From Asterias amurensis (lineage: Eukaryota > Echinodermata > Asteroidea > Forcipulatida > Asteriidae): a stretch of DNA of 64,000 nt. The DNA lies in assembly GCF_032118995.1 (NCBI RefSeq), contig NC_092656.1, positions 18,992,965 to 19,056,964 on the forward strand. The letters run 5' to 3'. Below are positions 1-12,932 of this stretch, one piece after another (the first letter of the stretch is position 1; each line of letters starts with the position of its first letter). A program made the translations under genes and the position numbers. The notes under the pieces were generated by a model. That model had not been told where the DNA came from. It saw only the letters and a program-made list of their open reading frames with translations, and ran no database searches.

Positions 1-1212
1 TTGGTCCTCGCGTTCTTCACCTTTTACTGTTACATAGTTCCCAGTTGGATTTCTTTTATTCCTGTCTTTTGTGCGACTTTGTTTACAGTTTGACTCACAT
101 TTCTCATTCTTTATTCACTTTGCATCAATAATATTGTAAAGATCATCATGCTTATCGTGGAGGACTCTGTTGTTAAGAATAATTCCTCCATTTACTTGTG
201 ATTACGAGGCGACGAGAATGGGAAATAATATACCAATCAGGTCCAATGGGGTTGAGGTTTTTTTGATGCACGACAACATCGGTTTAAAATATTCATAGGG
301 GAGTTGTATTACAGCGCCAGCTCTGCCATTATTTACGAATCTCTATTTTGTAGCTTCGCTAGTTTAATCACAATTTCCATTTTGGACGGCTAAATTTAAT
401 CATCATTAAGCCGTGTTTGGGTGCAGACCGTCCCCTCCATTGTAACGTTTGCCTCAGGCGGCAGTCTTTTCATTCTGATCAATTCAGAATTTTCTGGCCA
501 ATTGACGCGAGACCATGACATAACACAAAGATTTTTTTTAATGAATTTAATTAGTGGTAACAAATAAGTGCATATTATATACTATTTTTACGGATTTTTT
601 TTGTCTTTTAAATATTTCATCAAGCTGTGGTATGATCTCAAAATCAGGGATGGGCAAATTTAGAGTTCTCTCAATATTCTATTTTAATGTTTTTATTTTG
701 ATGTTTTGGGTGATGTATTGACTAGCACAATTAGAGCGTTACAACCAAGGCCGTGAGATACAGCTGTAGATGAACCATCAGTCACACTACATGTTATATC
801 TTGTATTGTTTTGTCTCTCAAACACAAGTCAACCTTTTTAATATTACTTTTTCCGGTGCCCAAAAAAAATCCCCCCAATATTCCTTTGTTTGCGAAGAAC
901 GTGAACGCACCACGACGATTGCCGGCACGTGGGAGTGGGGAGAGAGACGGGGCAAACTTAGCTCCCGGCCCCCACGGCAGGCTCGACAGATTTTCGGTTC
1001 ACCCCCTTCAGCGCGTTAGCATACCCACTGCTTGATTAACTGCTAAAGAAACAACTAGTGGCGACTATCCTTAATTAAAGTTGCCCAAGGTGCTCCTTTC
1101 TCTTGTAATCACGTCCGAAAGGATTACAATAAAGCAGCCGTAGATTATTTTACTGTTACAATCTTTTGTGAGTACTTAGAGTGTGTATTTTTTTTGTCCC
1201 GTAAACTCTCAG
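1..1212. other. Left-edge non-coding stretch
   Basis: I see no exon I can support here. The stretch is AT-rich with a short GC-rich patch near 900-1010. It lies upstream of a likely internal exon at 1213, so it is probably intron of the same unrecognised plus-strand gene. Confidence 0.4.
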
Positions 1213-4200
1213 ATACTGCTGTGGAGAGCGTGGCTAAACTTGAACGACAGTATAGAAGAAATGTGGTTGCCCACCAACTCATTGCGCGAGGTATGTACAG
1301 CCACATGTAGGTGTCAATCAACTATAACTAAATTTAATGTTCGCACACAACAAGTATTGCAATACAAAAATGGTAATATTTCAACATCCATTGAAAAATA
1401 TTAGCATAATAAAGACAAAGATCTGCTCTACCGTGTGAAAATTATAGTCTTTTGTTGTGGGAGAGTGCTTTTTATGACATCAACTATCCGTTCACACGTT
1501 TGGCGATAATGCGAGTAAACAGTCGAGGCGTTTTATGCAAAATGAAACAAGGTTTCTTCTCAGATCCAACAGTTCTCACAATAGAGTTGTATAGGCCTAC
1601 ATCGTTGTACCCGCAAGTTCACCATTAAAGTTTGCCTGTAATTAATATTTGAATATTATTTAAACTATCATGCCGTATTCTTCGTTTACCGAAGCGTAAA
1701 TAATACAAAAAGTGTAGGGCCTATTCACAAAAGTGTCTGAATATATTCCGAAGATAATATAAACTGAGTATTGAAAATAAATAAGCCTGGAATACAAATA
1801 CTAAAACCTGAGAATACTTTTTTAAAATAGGAAGGAAAAGTATTCCATATGTATCATGGCCCCTTGCATTTGGATTTATGAGTCTTTGAAATATGACAGG
1901 ACAAAACATAATGGGGCCACGCACAGCCGCCTACAAATTGGCTTTGTGCAAAATATCAATGTTTCGATTTCATAAATCCATAAGTATAACTGATAAATCA
2001 AAATTTTGGGGCTCAGGGTTGGCTGTTTTGGGTGCAGGTGTAGCAGCATTTACGTTACTAGTCGATGGTACCCTTTTTCGAAATTGGTATCTCCACTGCG
2101 GATATGTTACGCCACTGCCAAAATCGTGGCGCAAGACTTCTGTGTGCATATATGTACTGAAGGCCATACCACTAGGTGAAATGTCATTAGCCGTAAGGAA
2201 TATTAACGTTGATGGGACACTATACACCAAAAACTGATTTTTGAAATTCATATATTGATAATACAGTAATAATATGGATATTTATTAGCATTTATTAATA
2301 TTTCACGTTATGGTTAAGGGTTTTATGATTTGCGATTCACTCAGTGCCTAATGTGCTCAAGGCCCACTTTGGTGTAATTTGCTGCCTTTAATAAAGACAT
2401 CTTATCCGGGCGTTTACACAACACATGGGAGCACCATTAAAATGTCCAATCCGAAGGCCAATTCATTATGGTTGAGTGTCTTAGTTGAGGACATGTCGCG
2501 TGTATGAGGGACCCAAACCACTATACCAGAACCCAAACTGGAACAACTTGTGTCCGTTGCGCTAAGCCCGCGCTCGGCCAAGAAACGCTTGTAAGACACT
2601 GCTTTTTTACAGAAGGATACCAGCCCAATGCCTGGTTGTATCTCCCCCTACCCCGCCTCAATAGAGCATCAAAGTTATACGCATACAAACATGCTTTTTA
2701 AAGTTCTCCTAACAACAAAATGTGTATGATTTTTCCTGGTTTTTTTTCTCTCTTCAAACCTAAATGATGCAAATTTGTATCGCGTGGCGCCGGTATCTGT
2801 CAATGTTAACGCTTTATGGCGAATGAATCTTATTACTCCAGTCACTAGCCATTATTTCATTCGTTAAACCATCTCAGCTCCCTTGTGAGTATACAGTCTG
2901 TGCTGCCAAGAATGTCACTTTTAGCGCACCAAGCTAAGAGAGTCATAATAAACACCATGCCTTCACCGGTACCCATTTTACCTTCTGGTGTAGTGAGGCA
3001 ATTATAATAGTTAAGTTTCTTGTCCAAGGACACAAAGTGTCACGACTGGGATTCAAACCTGCAACCCGACGACTTAAGCCTGGTTTATACTTCCTGCGAA
3101 TGCGATACGATATTTTTTGCCGTCACAGCCCTTTTTCGCTGCGAATGTTTTGCAGGAGTTGAGCACATTTCAACTGATGCAGATTATAAGAATTGGTGGT
3201 CACCAGAATTTTAGGCCGGTCATGATTCGCTTTATAGTAATGAATATATCGCGTATTCTTCTACAAAACCCATCAGGAGAATAATGGGTATCTGCATAGG
3301 ACATAATTTGGTTTATGTTGGCAACCGTTTTGCGCCGTTTTGGCCGGGCTGCCGGTTTGCATACTCCACAGGAGTTGAGAAAGCTGAGGGCCCAAATGAC
3401 AAGGGATGAGAAAGACATTCGATACAATGTTTTAAAGTGTCTAATAATTATTTATTAGTATTATTACAATCGTATTATTGATAATAAATCTTGAACACTG
3501 TATCTTTTTTTCAAAGATTTAGTTTTTAAATTGGTAACTGATACACCAAACAGAACAGTTTTCACTGCTGCCTTTTGATTCAAGTATTGCTTTACCAAAG
3601 TGTCTACGCCTCTTTTAATTCTCAATAAATAATACGGCAACAATTTAATCAATGAAATGTTGCAGAGTAATTCCCCCTCAATCATTCTACCTCATTTTAA
3701 TCGCTGGACGGCGCACGGCCTCATAAATTTAAGAACTTTCCCCCCATTTAATAAGCCCTTGGAATTGACTTCACTACAGCGTCATGTGTTTGGCTCTAGG
3801 GGTGTGTTGACGAAAAGAAACTGTTACTCTTTTATCTTTCTTGTTGTATACTGTGGCACTTTTCCCTGTTATGAGCATTTTCACACCCCACGAGCGGGGA
3901 AAAGTGAACCAGGGCTAGCACGTGGCCCTCCACTAAGCCGGTCACAATCACGGCAAAGCCCGGCCCGGGGCCCCCAGTCATTTATTGTGGTATGACGGTC
4001 CATGGACGGTCAGAGTAATCAGAGCTAAGACCCGGGTTCGCTTAGCTTGCCAAGGGATGTTTAAACTTGTATTGTTCGGGCCAGCACACAATAAAATGGT
4101 GCGGCCAGAAGTCATGCACTCCAAGGCATCATTACCTGTGATTAATGCTAGAAGTCGATCTTAAAATGTTCATTTCCTTTATGCCTTCTCTATATGAAAA

Positions 4201-6084
4201 GCTAGAACAGAAAAGTAATTGATTATTTCAGGGGAGATTTAGAGTTTTTTTCTGCCCGTCTCTCTTTGGTAGACTCCGGGGTACGGGTTCCTTCCCCCCG
4301 AGGAAGGCTTGGACGTCAACGTTCCATCTGTCCCCGTCTTCTCGCGGTTATACCCGGTCAGCACTCATGCCTCGCTTCGCTGCCCTCATATGTAATACTC
4401 AACTTGAAATACACTTTAAACGACGTGTGATTAGCTAAACATATATTTTATTTCAGCAAGACTACCCCCGTGTTATCAGTTCCAATTTAACAGCGAGAAC
4501 AGTAAGCTGTAACTGATATCTTAATGGAATTACTTCAAATTACCTGGACGATTTTCTCCGTTTTTACGGGCTTATCACGCAAATTAAACAGTATCATCTT
4601 ACATGCCGAGCGCGCGTGGCATTAAATGAATATTATTCCAAAGTGAGAGTGTAATGTGCATTGTCAGGAAATCTCAGTATAATGTCAAAAAAATAACCCA
4701 GATTCGACGCGAACTGATGACCATTATTCCATCAGGAAATACAAGGAAACGCACTTGATTAATTGACGGACTATATAGGAGAGCACTTCGTTAACTTTCA
4801 AAATAATATACACTTTACATTAAGGTTAGGCTTCACTGGCACGACCGCTTTCCGAAACGGGAATTAGACCGATTGAGTTACGACCAATTGGCAACTTGAA
4901 ATCAACCCCACCCTATAAAAGGTCATTTCAAAATGATATTCTGAATTGTAAAAATATATTTCTGGAGTGACTTTTCAACCGGCCATTGTGGACTTACCGC
5001 CGGGGGGAGCGTGGCTTCTTCTGTTAACACACAGTTTATTTTAGAATGTATTTAAACAAAAGACACACAGTGAAAAGGAATACCATCGCATTGGGGGTCG
5101 GGCTTAGGTTTAAAACAATATATATAATTAACGTCTTCTAGAAGCCAAGCCGTATAGTATGCTTACATTTTGAGTTAACCTATTTTGCTCTTACATCCAC
5201 GACTGTGTCCTTTGCTCATTCCCAATTTAAACCCAAGTACCCCAAAACACCGTGTTGGCCTACTGACAACATCACAGATAATGGCCCACAAAACAGATCA
5301 CAAAAGCAAGACTGCTAAATAATTTCGACACTTTAAATACAGGATTTATTTTTGTTCTCCCGTTGTTTGGAATTAAATGTTTCAACCGTTTCCCCCAAAA
5401 GCGACGTCCTTACTGGTTCCGTACAAAAAAATCTTAAAAACGAAGTTTCTCTCGGCTCGTTGAAACCGACAACCTTTGGCAACGTTCTCGGTGTCAAATG
5501 ACTGTACAACAATTAGCAGTTACTCGTTGTTACATGCTGTTTAAAGGCAGTGGACACTATTGGTAATTTCTCAAAATAATTATTGTCATAAAACCTCACC
5601 TGGTAACGAGTAATGGGGAGAGGTTGATATAAAACATTGTGATAAACGGCTCCCTCTGAAGTGACGTAGTTTTCGAGAAAGAAGTAATTTTCCACGAATT
5701 TTATTTCGAGACCTCAAGTTTAGAATTTGAGGTCTCGAAATCAAGCATTTAAAAGCACACAACTTCGTGTGACAATTGTGTTTTTTTCTTTCATAGTTAT
5801 CTCGCAACTCCCACAACCAATCGAGCTCAAATTTTCACAGGTTTGTTATTTTACGCATATGTTGAGATACACCAAGTGAGAAGCATGGTCTTTGACAATT
5901 ACCAATAGTGTCCACTGCCTTTAAAGACAATGCTCATCATCAGCTGGTGGAACTAGTGTTTTTTTATCAGAAGATAACTCATCTTATATTTTGTTCTTTA
6001 TTTTTTTTTCAACAGAGCACCAACTGAGCACAGAGATCGAGATGAGACGCAATGCTTACCTAACGGCACAACAGAAGTATAGAG
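1213..6084 (+). CDS. Two exons of an unrecognised coiled-coil-like protein (partial gene)
   Basis: Two candidate internal exons, 1213-1290 and 6016-6084, join in one frame. The first follows a T-rich tract and CAG and ends before GTATGT. The second follows a textbook run of T then CAACAG and ends before GTATGC. The split codon GAG closes the junction. The joined peptide begins DTAVESVAKLERQYRRNVVA and continues through AREHQLSTEIEMRRNAYL to TAQQKYR. It is rich in charged and Gln residues with helix-like spacing. I do not recognise the family. Upstream exons would lie left of the window. A possible 3' exon is at 10974, which would fit the outgoing phase. The second exon sits in about 180 bp between two MITE copies. 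The evidence is splice signals, open frame and phase agreement only. Confidence 0.5.
1291..5540. other. Putative intron of the orphan gene
   Basis: Apart from the SINE pieces and a fragment of the CCTGCGAATGCGA inverted-repeat family at about 3072-3180 (a complete copy is at 30681-30819), I see no supported feature. GC-rich patches near 3890-3975 and 4255-4380 do not carry a convincing exon. Confidence 0.35.
2340..3090 (-). repeat. Two degraded tRNA-derived SINE pieces
   Basis: The stretch 2340-2530 carries decayed body motifs (ACACAACACATGGGA, TCCGAAGG). The stretch 2960-3090 ends in a decayed tRNA B-box region (GGGATTCAAACC). Both match better copies at 41866-42274 and 38640-39003. Confidence 0.5.
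5541..5924. mobile_element. TTAA MITE, family A copy 1
   Basis: This is a non-autonomous DNA transposon of about 380 bp. It starts at TTAA followed by AGGCAGTGGACACTATTGGT and ends with the reverse complement followed by TTAA. An internal palindrome (TTTCGAGACCTCAA / TTGAGGTCTCGAAA) lies near 5703-5740. TTAA at both ends suggests a piggyBac-type mobiliser; this is inference because no transposase is present. Confidence 0.85.
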
Positions 6085-6106
6085 GTATGCAAAAAAAACC
6101 ATAACA

Positions 6107-6491
6107 TTAAAGGCAGTGGACACTATTGGTAATTACTCAAAATAATTATTAGCATAAAACCTTTCTTGGTGACGAGTAATGGGGAGAGGTTGATGGTATA
6201 AAACATCGTGAGAAACTGCTCCTTCTGAAGTGCCATAGTTTTCGAGAATAAAGGAATTTTTCATGAATTTGATTTCGAGACCTCAGATTTAGAACTTGAG
6301 GTCTCGAAATCAACAATCTAAAAGCACACAACTTCGTGTAACAAGGGTTTTTTTCTTTCATTATAATCTCGCAAGTTCGATGACCGATTGAGCTCAAATG
6401 TTCACAGGTTTGTTATTTTATGCATATGTTGAGATACACCAACTGTGAAGGCTAGTCTTTGACAATTACCAATAGTGTCCACTGCCTTTAA
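6107..6491. mobile_element. TTAA MITE, family A copy 2
   Basis: It has the same termini and internal palindrome as the copy at 5541-5924, with TTAA at 6107-6110 and 6488-6491. It begins only 23 bp after the splice donor of the orphan-gene exon at 6016-6084. Confidence 0.85.
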
Positions 6492-8219
6492 TGTTTATCC
6501 ACTGCAAACAGACCGAGGAGTTATAACTGCACCATGGGTGTTGTCACAATATTGATATCTAAAAAGGAACACAATTTACACCACGGTGTTAAAATAACAC
6601 CCATTTCAGCGATTTCTTTTTTACATTGATGTTTTGTTTCTTTCACACTGGTGTTTGTTTGGTTCTCTCTTTGATATTTTGAAGTGACAACACCAATAAC
6701 TTCAATGCTTACACCACAAAATCTTTAACAACAATCAAGCTTGACAACAACGCCATTATGAGGTTAATTTAGATTCTCTCCTTAATATCAATATGTGAAA
6801 ACACCCATGGTGTCATTTGAACACCGAAAGCTTTTTTAACCCTGCGCTAAAACAAATTCAGTTGAGAAAAAGGAATCGTCAGAGTTTAGTGCAAGATATG
6901 TTTCCTATTTACAATGATTGGGATGTACGTTATGCGTACCAGCATAAGGTTGTCAGACAAAATATGTCACATGCAAAATGTGAATGGTATCTTGCTCAAT
7001 CTTTCTTTAGCAGTAGAACATTTCAAAGCAATATTCTCCGGTGGTGAAATTTGGCCCTCACCTTTTGAGAGCTTTTCAATAAAGAATCCCTTAAAATACC
7101 TTTGTTTTCGAGAATCTTCAATGGTTCCCTTATTTATTCCCAGCATCTATTATTTCTTCCGCAGAGAACCAGGGAGCCCTCAACCACTTTTCCCGCCATA
7201 TTTTGTCTTCGCACGGCACATGCATGGACTGACCGTCTGCGAAATAACCCCGTCAGTGTTCACTCGTTCAAATGATTCTCGTCATTATCATCGACCGCTC
7301 TGGGCCCAATTGCTAAGCACAGACACATTTTGCTTAACAGAAACTGGTTGCCAGCCCAAATTCCATAAAACACCCACACAAACCAAAGAAAACAGTAATT
7401 CATTTATTCATTCCCACTAAAACATATGAATTCACTAAAATGTGACGGTTCAAAAGTCAGCCATAAATAAAAATGGCTGGCGATTTTTTTGAAGTAACCA
7501 GTTTACTAAAAAGCATCGATCAATGTTTAAACATTCTCTTTTGAAAAGAGATTGTCGCAAAAGCTTTGTCTGTAAAATTGTAGCCCACTTAATTGTTAAC
7601 GACAGAAATTATAAGCACTTAAGGTTTGCATAATTAATATCTGTTTTACGTCTCGTGTACTAAGATGTGTTCACAGGGTAGGCCTAGGCCTACTAAATGT
7701 ATTCAACGAAGTGATTTAAATGGTGTCTTCGTTGTACATGTACAATTTTCGTAAAAAAATATGAACCAAAGACGAAAACCCAGACCAATATACATTGTAA
7801 TTTGTAGTAAGTAGATCAATGAAAGCACCCCCAAAAAACTGCGTTTTAGCACTTTTATTAGGTGACATCTACATACCAAGTATTCTTTAATATTGGTTTT
7901 CTCTGTAATTGTGTTGTATTATACTTGTAGTCTACACTGTACGTTCTTCAATGTATATTATTTTTTCACTTTTTTTTATAATCAGTGTTAATGTTGGCTC
8001 AATTAAGGCCTTTTTAACTTAAAAAGTCATTTTCATAATGTTTTAAACGATCTGTACATATCTGTGAATAGTAACATATTAAGTTATTAATTATCTAACT
8101 TGTCTACCCAATTCTGTAAAGTATCAGTTTTGATGTTCGACACGATTAAATGTGTTCGACCACCTTATTCGACTTTTAAAACATATCTCGTAAACTGTGT
8201 TCGACATACCATTTTGACC
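6492..8219. other. Non-coding stretch
   Basis: No supported gene. The 168-codon open frame at 6914-7420 has no recognisable domain and includes a fragment of the CCCAATT...GCTAAGCAC repeat (about 7305-7380), so I treat it as chance. Confidence 0.4.
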
Positions 8220-8790
8220 GACCCATCATGTCCGCCATTATGCCCGGTGACGCATGCAATTATGTCCTCTATGCAATGCTATCCGGGGGACATTATTGCA
8301 TATGCAATAATGTCCGCCGGACGGTTTTGCATATGCAATCGTGTCCGCCTGGACGTTGCTGCATAATGCAATTGTGTCTGCCCGGACACATTTGCTAATG
8401 CAATTGTGTCTGCCCGGACACATTTGCATATGCAGTTGTGTCCGCCCCGTGCAAAACCGTCCTTGCAGTAAATTAAACGCCCATGTTTAAAATGCCCATG
8501 TTTAAAGTGCATGTCATGAATGACATGGGAAATGTTCGGCCGTTTGGTATTCGCTGCAATCATAAAAATACGAGAATATTCATGCTGCATAAACATTACG
8601 TAGGTTCAATGCATGCACGCTCGCTTACGTACACGTACTGTGCAGTCGTCCACCGGACGGTTTTTGCATAGCCCCGGACACGATTGCATATGCCAAAGTG
8701 TCCCGAGCGAACAGTATTGCATGGCGGACACAATTGCATCTGACACCGGTCCACTGCACGCGACAAACTAATCTGTCAGACATTATGGCC
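8220..8790. repeat. Degenerate array of palindromic units
   Basis: At 8220-8470, and again at about 8640-8790, the sequence repeats imperfect palindromes such as GGACACATTTGCATATGCA followed by a variant of its complement (CAATTGTGTCCG). Units are roughly 35-40 bp and diverged. The core TTGCATATGCAA is self-complementary and contains octamer-like ATGCAAA. It looks like an old satellite or foldback element rather than coding DNA. Confidence 0.6.
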
Positions 8791-8874
8791 CCTGTCGAAC
8801 ATAGTGGCCCGACAGTGATCGACACAGTCTCAAATGCATACGTCTCAAAAGATGCACTGGTACCATTATGTTTC

Positions 8875-9257
8875 TTAAAGACAGTAGACACTATTGGTAA
8901 TTGTCAAAGACTAGCCTTCACAGTTGGTGTATCTCAACATATGCATAAAATGACAAACCTGTGGAAATTTGAGCTCAATCGGTTGTCGAAGTTGCGAGAT
9001 AATAATGAAAGAAAAAACACCCTTGTCACACAAAGTTGTGTGCTTTCAGATGCTTGATTTCGAGACCTCAAATTCTAAATCTGAGGTCTCGAAATCAAAT
9101 TCGTGGAAAATTACTTCTTTCTCGAAAACTATGTTACTTCTTTAGAGGGAGCCGTTTCTCACAGTGTATTATACTGTCAACAGCTTCCCATTACTCGCTA
9201 CCAAGTAGAGTTTAATACTAATAATTATTTTGAGCAAATAGTGTCCACTGCCTTTAA
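8875..9257. mobile_element. TTAA MITE, family A copy 3
   Basis: Full-length copy in the inverted orientation relative to 5541-5924, with TTAA at 8875-8878 and 9254-9257 and the GAGACCTC palindrome near 9060-9097. Confidence 0.85.
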
Positions 9258-9905
9258 GGCACCAGTCAAATAAACGACTAGCACTTTTCTATAAACCGTC
9301 CCATGCTTGTAAAATTGTGTTTTTAGCACCTCCACAGTTTTGGATATGTCCAGCAAATTATGACGACTCTAGGTTTATTTAGGAGGTTGCAACATTTGCG
9401 GAAGATAACGAGGTTCATGTGCAAAAGCAGTATAATGGTGTTTTTTTCGAGACTTATCTCGTTATCGTCAGGTTTTACCCGACACGAAAAGCACACAAAA
9501 AGAAAAAACGAGAAATCTCTATGGAAAAGTGTTTTTCAAAAGTTTATTATTTTAAATGTATATTTTTTCCATTACCCTTATATTGTTATCCTTCACTTAA
9601 TTTTATGTTGCAATAAAAATAACATGTCATGTAATTATGTATAAAGACAATAAATCAATGACAGGTCCTGTATGTGCAATCCGTGTATTAAAATACAAGT
9701 CATTAAACTGTTTCTTTTAAGAAGCAAAAAAAAAAAAAAAATCTAACATGTTTGAAACAAAACCAACAAACAACAAATAACCAATTATTGCTTTCGAAAA
9801 TAATATACAAATCGTAAACAGTCACCATGGTTTCATAAAGGAACGAATTAAAACAATTCATGAAATGTCTCTCAAAATTGTCATATGGAATAATTCTACA
9901 CTACT
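9258..9905. other. Non-coding AT-rich stretch
   Basis: It contains a poly-A run near 9727-9743 and a possible polyadenylation hexamer near 9650. I see no gene. Confidence 0.35.
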
Positions 9906-10288
9906 TTAAAGGCAGTGGACACTATTGGTAATTACTCAAAATAATTATTAGCATAAAACCTTACTTGGTAATGAGAAATGGGGAGCTGTTGATAGTATAA
10001 AACATTGTGAGAAACGGCTCCCTCTGAAGTAACATAGTTTTCGAGAACGAAGTAATTTTCCACGAATTTGATTTCGAGACCTCAAGTTTAGAATTTGAGG
10101 TCTCGAAATCAAGCATCTGAAAGCACACAACTTCGTGTGACAGGGGTGTTTTTTTCTTTCATTAATATCTCGCAACTTCGACGACCGATTAAGCTCAAAT
10201 TTGCACAGGTTTGTTACTTGATGCATATGTTGAGATACACCAACTGTGAAGGCTAGTCTTTGACAACTACCAATAGTGTCCGGTGTCT
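9906..10288. mobile_element. TTAA MITE, family A copy 4
   Basis: The left terminus and internal palindrome are intact. The right terminus is decayed (AATAGTGTCCGGTGTC), and no second TTAA is present. Confidence 0.8.
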
Positions 10289-10725
10289 GAAAAAATATGA
10301 TGTTGATGAAAACTATAATTACGCAGCTTCATGCAATTTTACAAAAAACCGAAAATGTTAAATACATATTCTTTCAGAGTGAAGCAAGGAGGCCAAAAGT
10401 TGCCTAATATTTACAAAAAAACAGAAAAAGAAGTCAACATTACAATTGTTGATGTTGTAGAAAAATACACGCTCTAAAGGGACGATTTCAATACAGTGCA
10501 GAAAAATTATTATTGCTCAAGTTAAAATAAACTTTTCATTTAAGATTAGGAAAAAAGTGTTTAAGAAATTTGAAAGATGTAATGAACAGCCTGCTTGGTT
10601 GCTATCTGTTATCTATTCGAATAAGTTGCTGGTGTAATTTCTCGCATTTGAGCTGTCATAGAAGAAGCACTTTAATAACCAAATCGCTTTTCAAAGATCA
10701 CAAGGCTTAAAGGCAGAGGCATATG

Positions 10726-10925
10726 AACATTTCGCCTGGTTCGGTTTCCAGGCCTGTATGCTTCGTATTTGAAAGGGCAAGGGCACCAAGGCACTTTCTC
10801 CTTAGAAAGGGCACCCTATTATAAGAGGCAATTGTAAATTTCTACTGGAGCATTTCAAGGGCACCAAGGCAATGACCAGGGGCATGGAGACAATCGTCTT
10901 TGTTGCCTCCATGAAGTAACAGGCA
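10726..10925 (-). repeat. Dispersed repeat, GGCACCAAGGC family
   Basis: Reverse-orientation copy of a repeat also seen at about 11831-11920, 25262-25380, 47086-47215 and 61219-61390. It is recognised by GCCTTGGTGCCC and AAGTGCCCTTTGCAAGATGA. At 61219-61390 the ends read AGGCCTGAAATT and its complement, so it may be a MITE. Confidence 0.55.
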
Positions 10926-10973
10926 TGGGTTTAAATACCTTGCTTTAAGATAGCTTAGGTGAAAGTAAGACAG

Positions 10974-11143
10974 TGCCTATGCATCTACATGTCCCATTTG
11001 GGGTCAGGCTAACAATGGTCCCCTTTTTAAGAAAGAAAATCATCAATTTCTTTGGCAACTACAAGACGCATCCATATGAAGCGGCATTGGCTAAGGCTAC
11101 AGCAGAGAAAGCATTGAAGGATCCAGCCCTAGCCATTGTCTAA
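10974..11143 (+). CDS. Possible terminal exon or small ORF, unrecognised
   Basis: An open frame runs to TAA at 11141-11143. It includes an internal ATG at 11015 and reads MVPFLRKKIINFFGNYKTHP, then YEAALAKATAEKALKDPALA, then IV. Composition is protein-like (Ala/Lys helix). A CAG at 10971-10973 would enter it with the phase left by the exon at 6016-6084, so it could be the last exon of that gene, but the polypyrimidine tract is poor and one match in three is expected by chance. I do not recognise a family. Confidence 0.25.
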
Positions 11144-11588
11144 GCTGTAAATTCAGACAGGGCCATACAGTATACACACCGCCCTCTACTGTCCCCTCAT
11201 TGTAATATCAATCTTGAAGAAAAAGGAAACTGTCGAACCGAGTATTATTCTAATGGCAAACAAAATTATCAACAATAACAACAAAACCTACTAAACAGTT
11301 GCCCTTTAGAACCTCACAATAAAAAATAAAAATAGTAGTGGCCTTTAAAGTTCAGCCTTGCCACCCCCCCCCCCTCCAAACAAAGGTACACACCCCCATC
11401 AGACCTTGATTTACCTGCAGGCCACTGAGGCCAAAAACCTTTTTTCGCAAATACCCATTGCTCGAACGCTAACTGTTGAATGAGGTATATTCTGGTCTAG
11501 CGTAATCGCTTGCTAGACCAGCATGCACCTCATTCCACGCCTAATATGCCCATACTGAGTAACGAGTGCGATAAGGTCTATGCCCTCC

Positions 11589-11831
11589 TGAGCCCAATTT
11601 CATAGAGCTGCTAAGCACAACAATTTGCTAAGCATGAAACTTCTTCCTTGATAAAAACAGGATGACCAACCAAACTTCCATTTGTTGCATTGTTTTTACT
11701 GGTATTATAAGCTGTTGTTTGCTTATCCTGAAAGTCACGTCGAAATTTGGTTGGTAATCCTGTTTTTATCATGGAAGAAATTTCATGCTAAGCAAATTTT
11801 TGTGCTTAGCAGCTCTATGAAATTGGGCCCT
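11589..11831. mobile_element. MITE, family C copy 1
   Basis: Inverted-repeat element with ends CCCAATTTCATAGAGCTGCT and its near-perfect complement at 11806-11831. Relatives are at 16885-17082, 27316-27485, 33718-33953 and 39951-40059. Confidence 0.75.
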
Positions 11832-12932
11832 GGTCATAGCCTTGGTGCCTCGTCAAAAGTTTCCCATGTACTTTAAGGTTTGTCAATGGAAGTGCCCTTT
11901 ATGTGCATGCCCTGTCAAAGATGAAACTCCTGGGCCGACACATGTATAAACATACAAATTTATATAACACTAATATTTCAAAGTGGAAAACAGCGCCCAG
12001 TTAGATTGTGTAAGAATGCTAATATTGTACATTGAGTCAATCGAGAGTGCACTGTCCTTAATGATCAATGCCTGTTATCTCCCAGACAGTTCTTACAAGT
12101 GGTTCATTAATGGTGAATGGTATTGCAGATTGCAATACAGTCTGCAAGACAAGAAGAATACCTATATCAAATTCCATTCAGCCAAGCTCACTCATCTAAA
12201 AACAGCGTCCCATTGTTCGGATAAAAGTGGAAATTCGTAGTAGAAGTGTCGAAATAATGTCATTTCTAGATGTTTTTGTTTTTGCTTATTCAGTGATCTC
12301 CAATGAATAGACCCTGCGAAGTAATCCCAGTATCATTAGACATCTTTCAGAAGGGTCAAATTTGCTCAAGACAGTTGTGTGCTTTTAAGTTGCTAACAGG
12401 CAAAGACAATGCACACTGCAGTGGTCTGAACTTTAAAAGTGCGAGGCCGCTGTAGATCTTGGTAAAAGTTAGAGAGCTGATGATGTATTTATCCCTACAT
12501 CAGATTTGTAAAAAATTTGATATATTTAAAAAACAGAAACAAAAAAAACCTAAAGGTGCAAGGCCGATGGAGATGATATTATTGGTAAAAGTTAGAGAGC
12601 CGATGATATATCTATCTTCAAAAGAGCTTTGTCAAAAACTTGAAGGAAAAAACCAACATCAAAAAAACGGGAGGCTCCTCACTTTCTAAAGAGGGCTTCA
12701 TTTAATTTGACGCAGAAAGAAAAAACACCCTGTCAACAAAACAAATCGTCAACAGCCGGAACTGTTCACATTAGTTGCGCGTTGATGTGACGACGAGACA
12801 TGTCAGATGATATCTTTAATTAGGAAAATTAACCGAGGCCAAACACCATTAGGAGTCGGCAACGACAGGATAAAAGAGAAAAAACCTTGGAATGATAATG
12901 ACGCTCCGATATGCGTAGATTTATGACTGGAA
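11832..12932. other. Region 3' of OSTF1
   Basis: It holds a fragment of the GGCACCAAGGC repeat (about 11831-11920) and the presumed OSTF1 3' UTR (about 12700-12932). A pair of similar segments (GTTAGAGAGCTGATGATGTA near 12467 and a variant near 12590) looks like a small local duplication. No further gene is seen. Confidence 0.4.
12701..12706 (-). terminator. Candidate OSTF1 polyadenylation signal (ATTAAA)
   Basis: ATTAAA on the minus strand, about 230 nt past the OSTF1 stop codon. This is a common variant hexamer at a plausible distance. It is unproven. Confidence 0.35.

Noticed and set aside
6914-7420. 168-codon open frame
   Set aside because: No domain, no homology-like pattern, overlaps a dispersed repeat fragment, and no splice context. 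Treated as chance.
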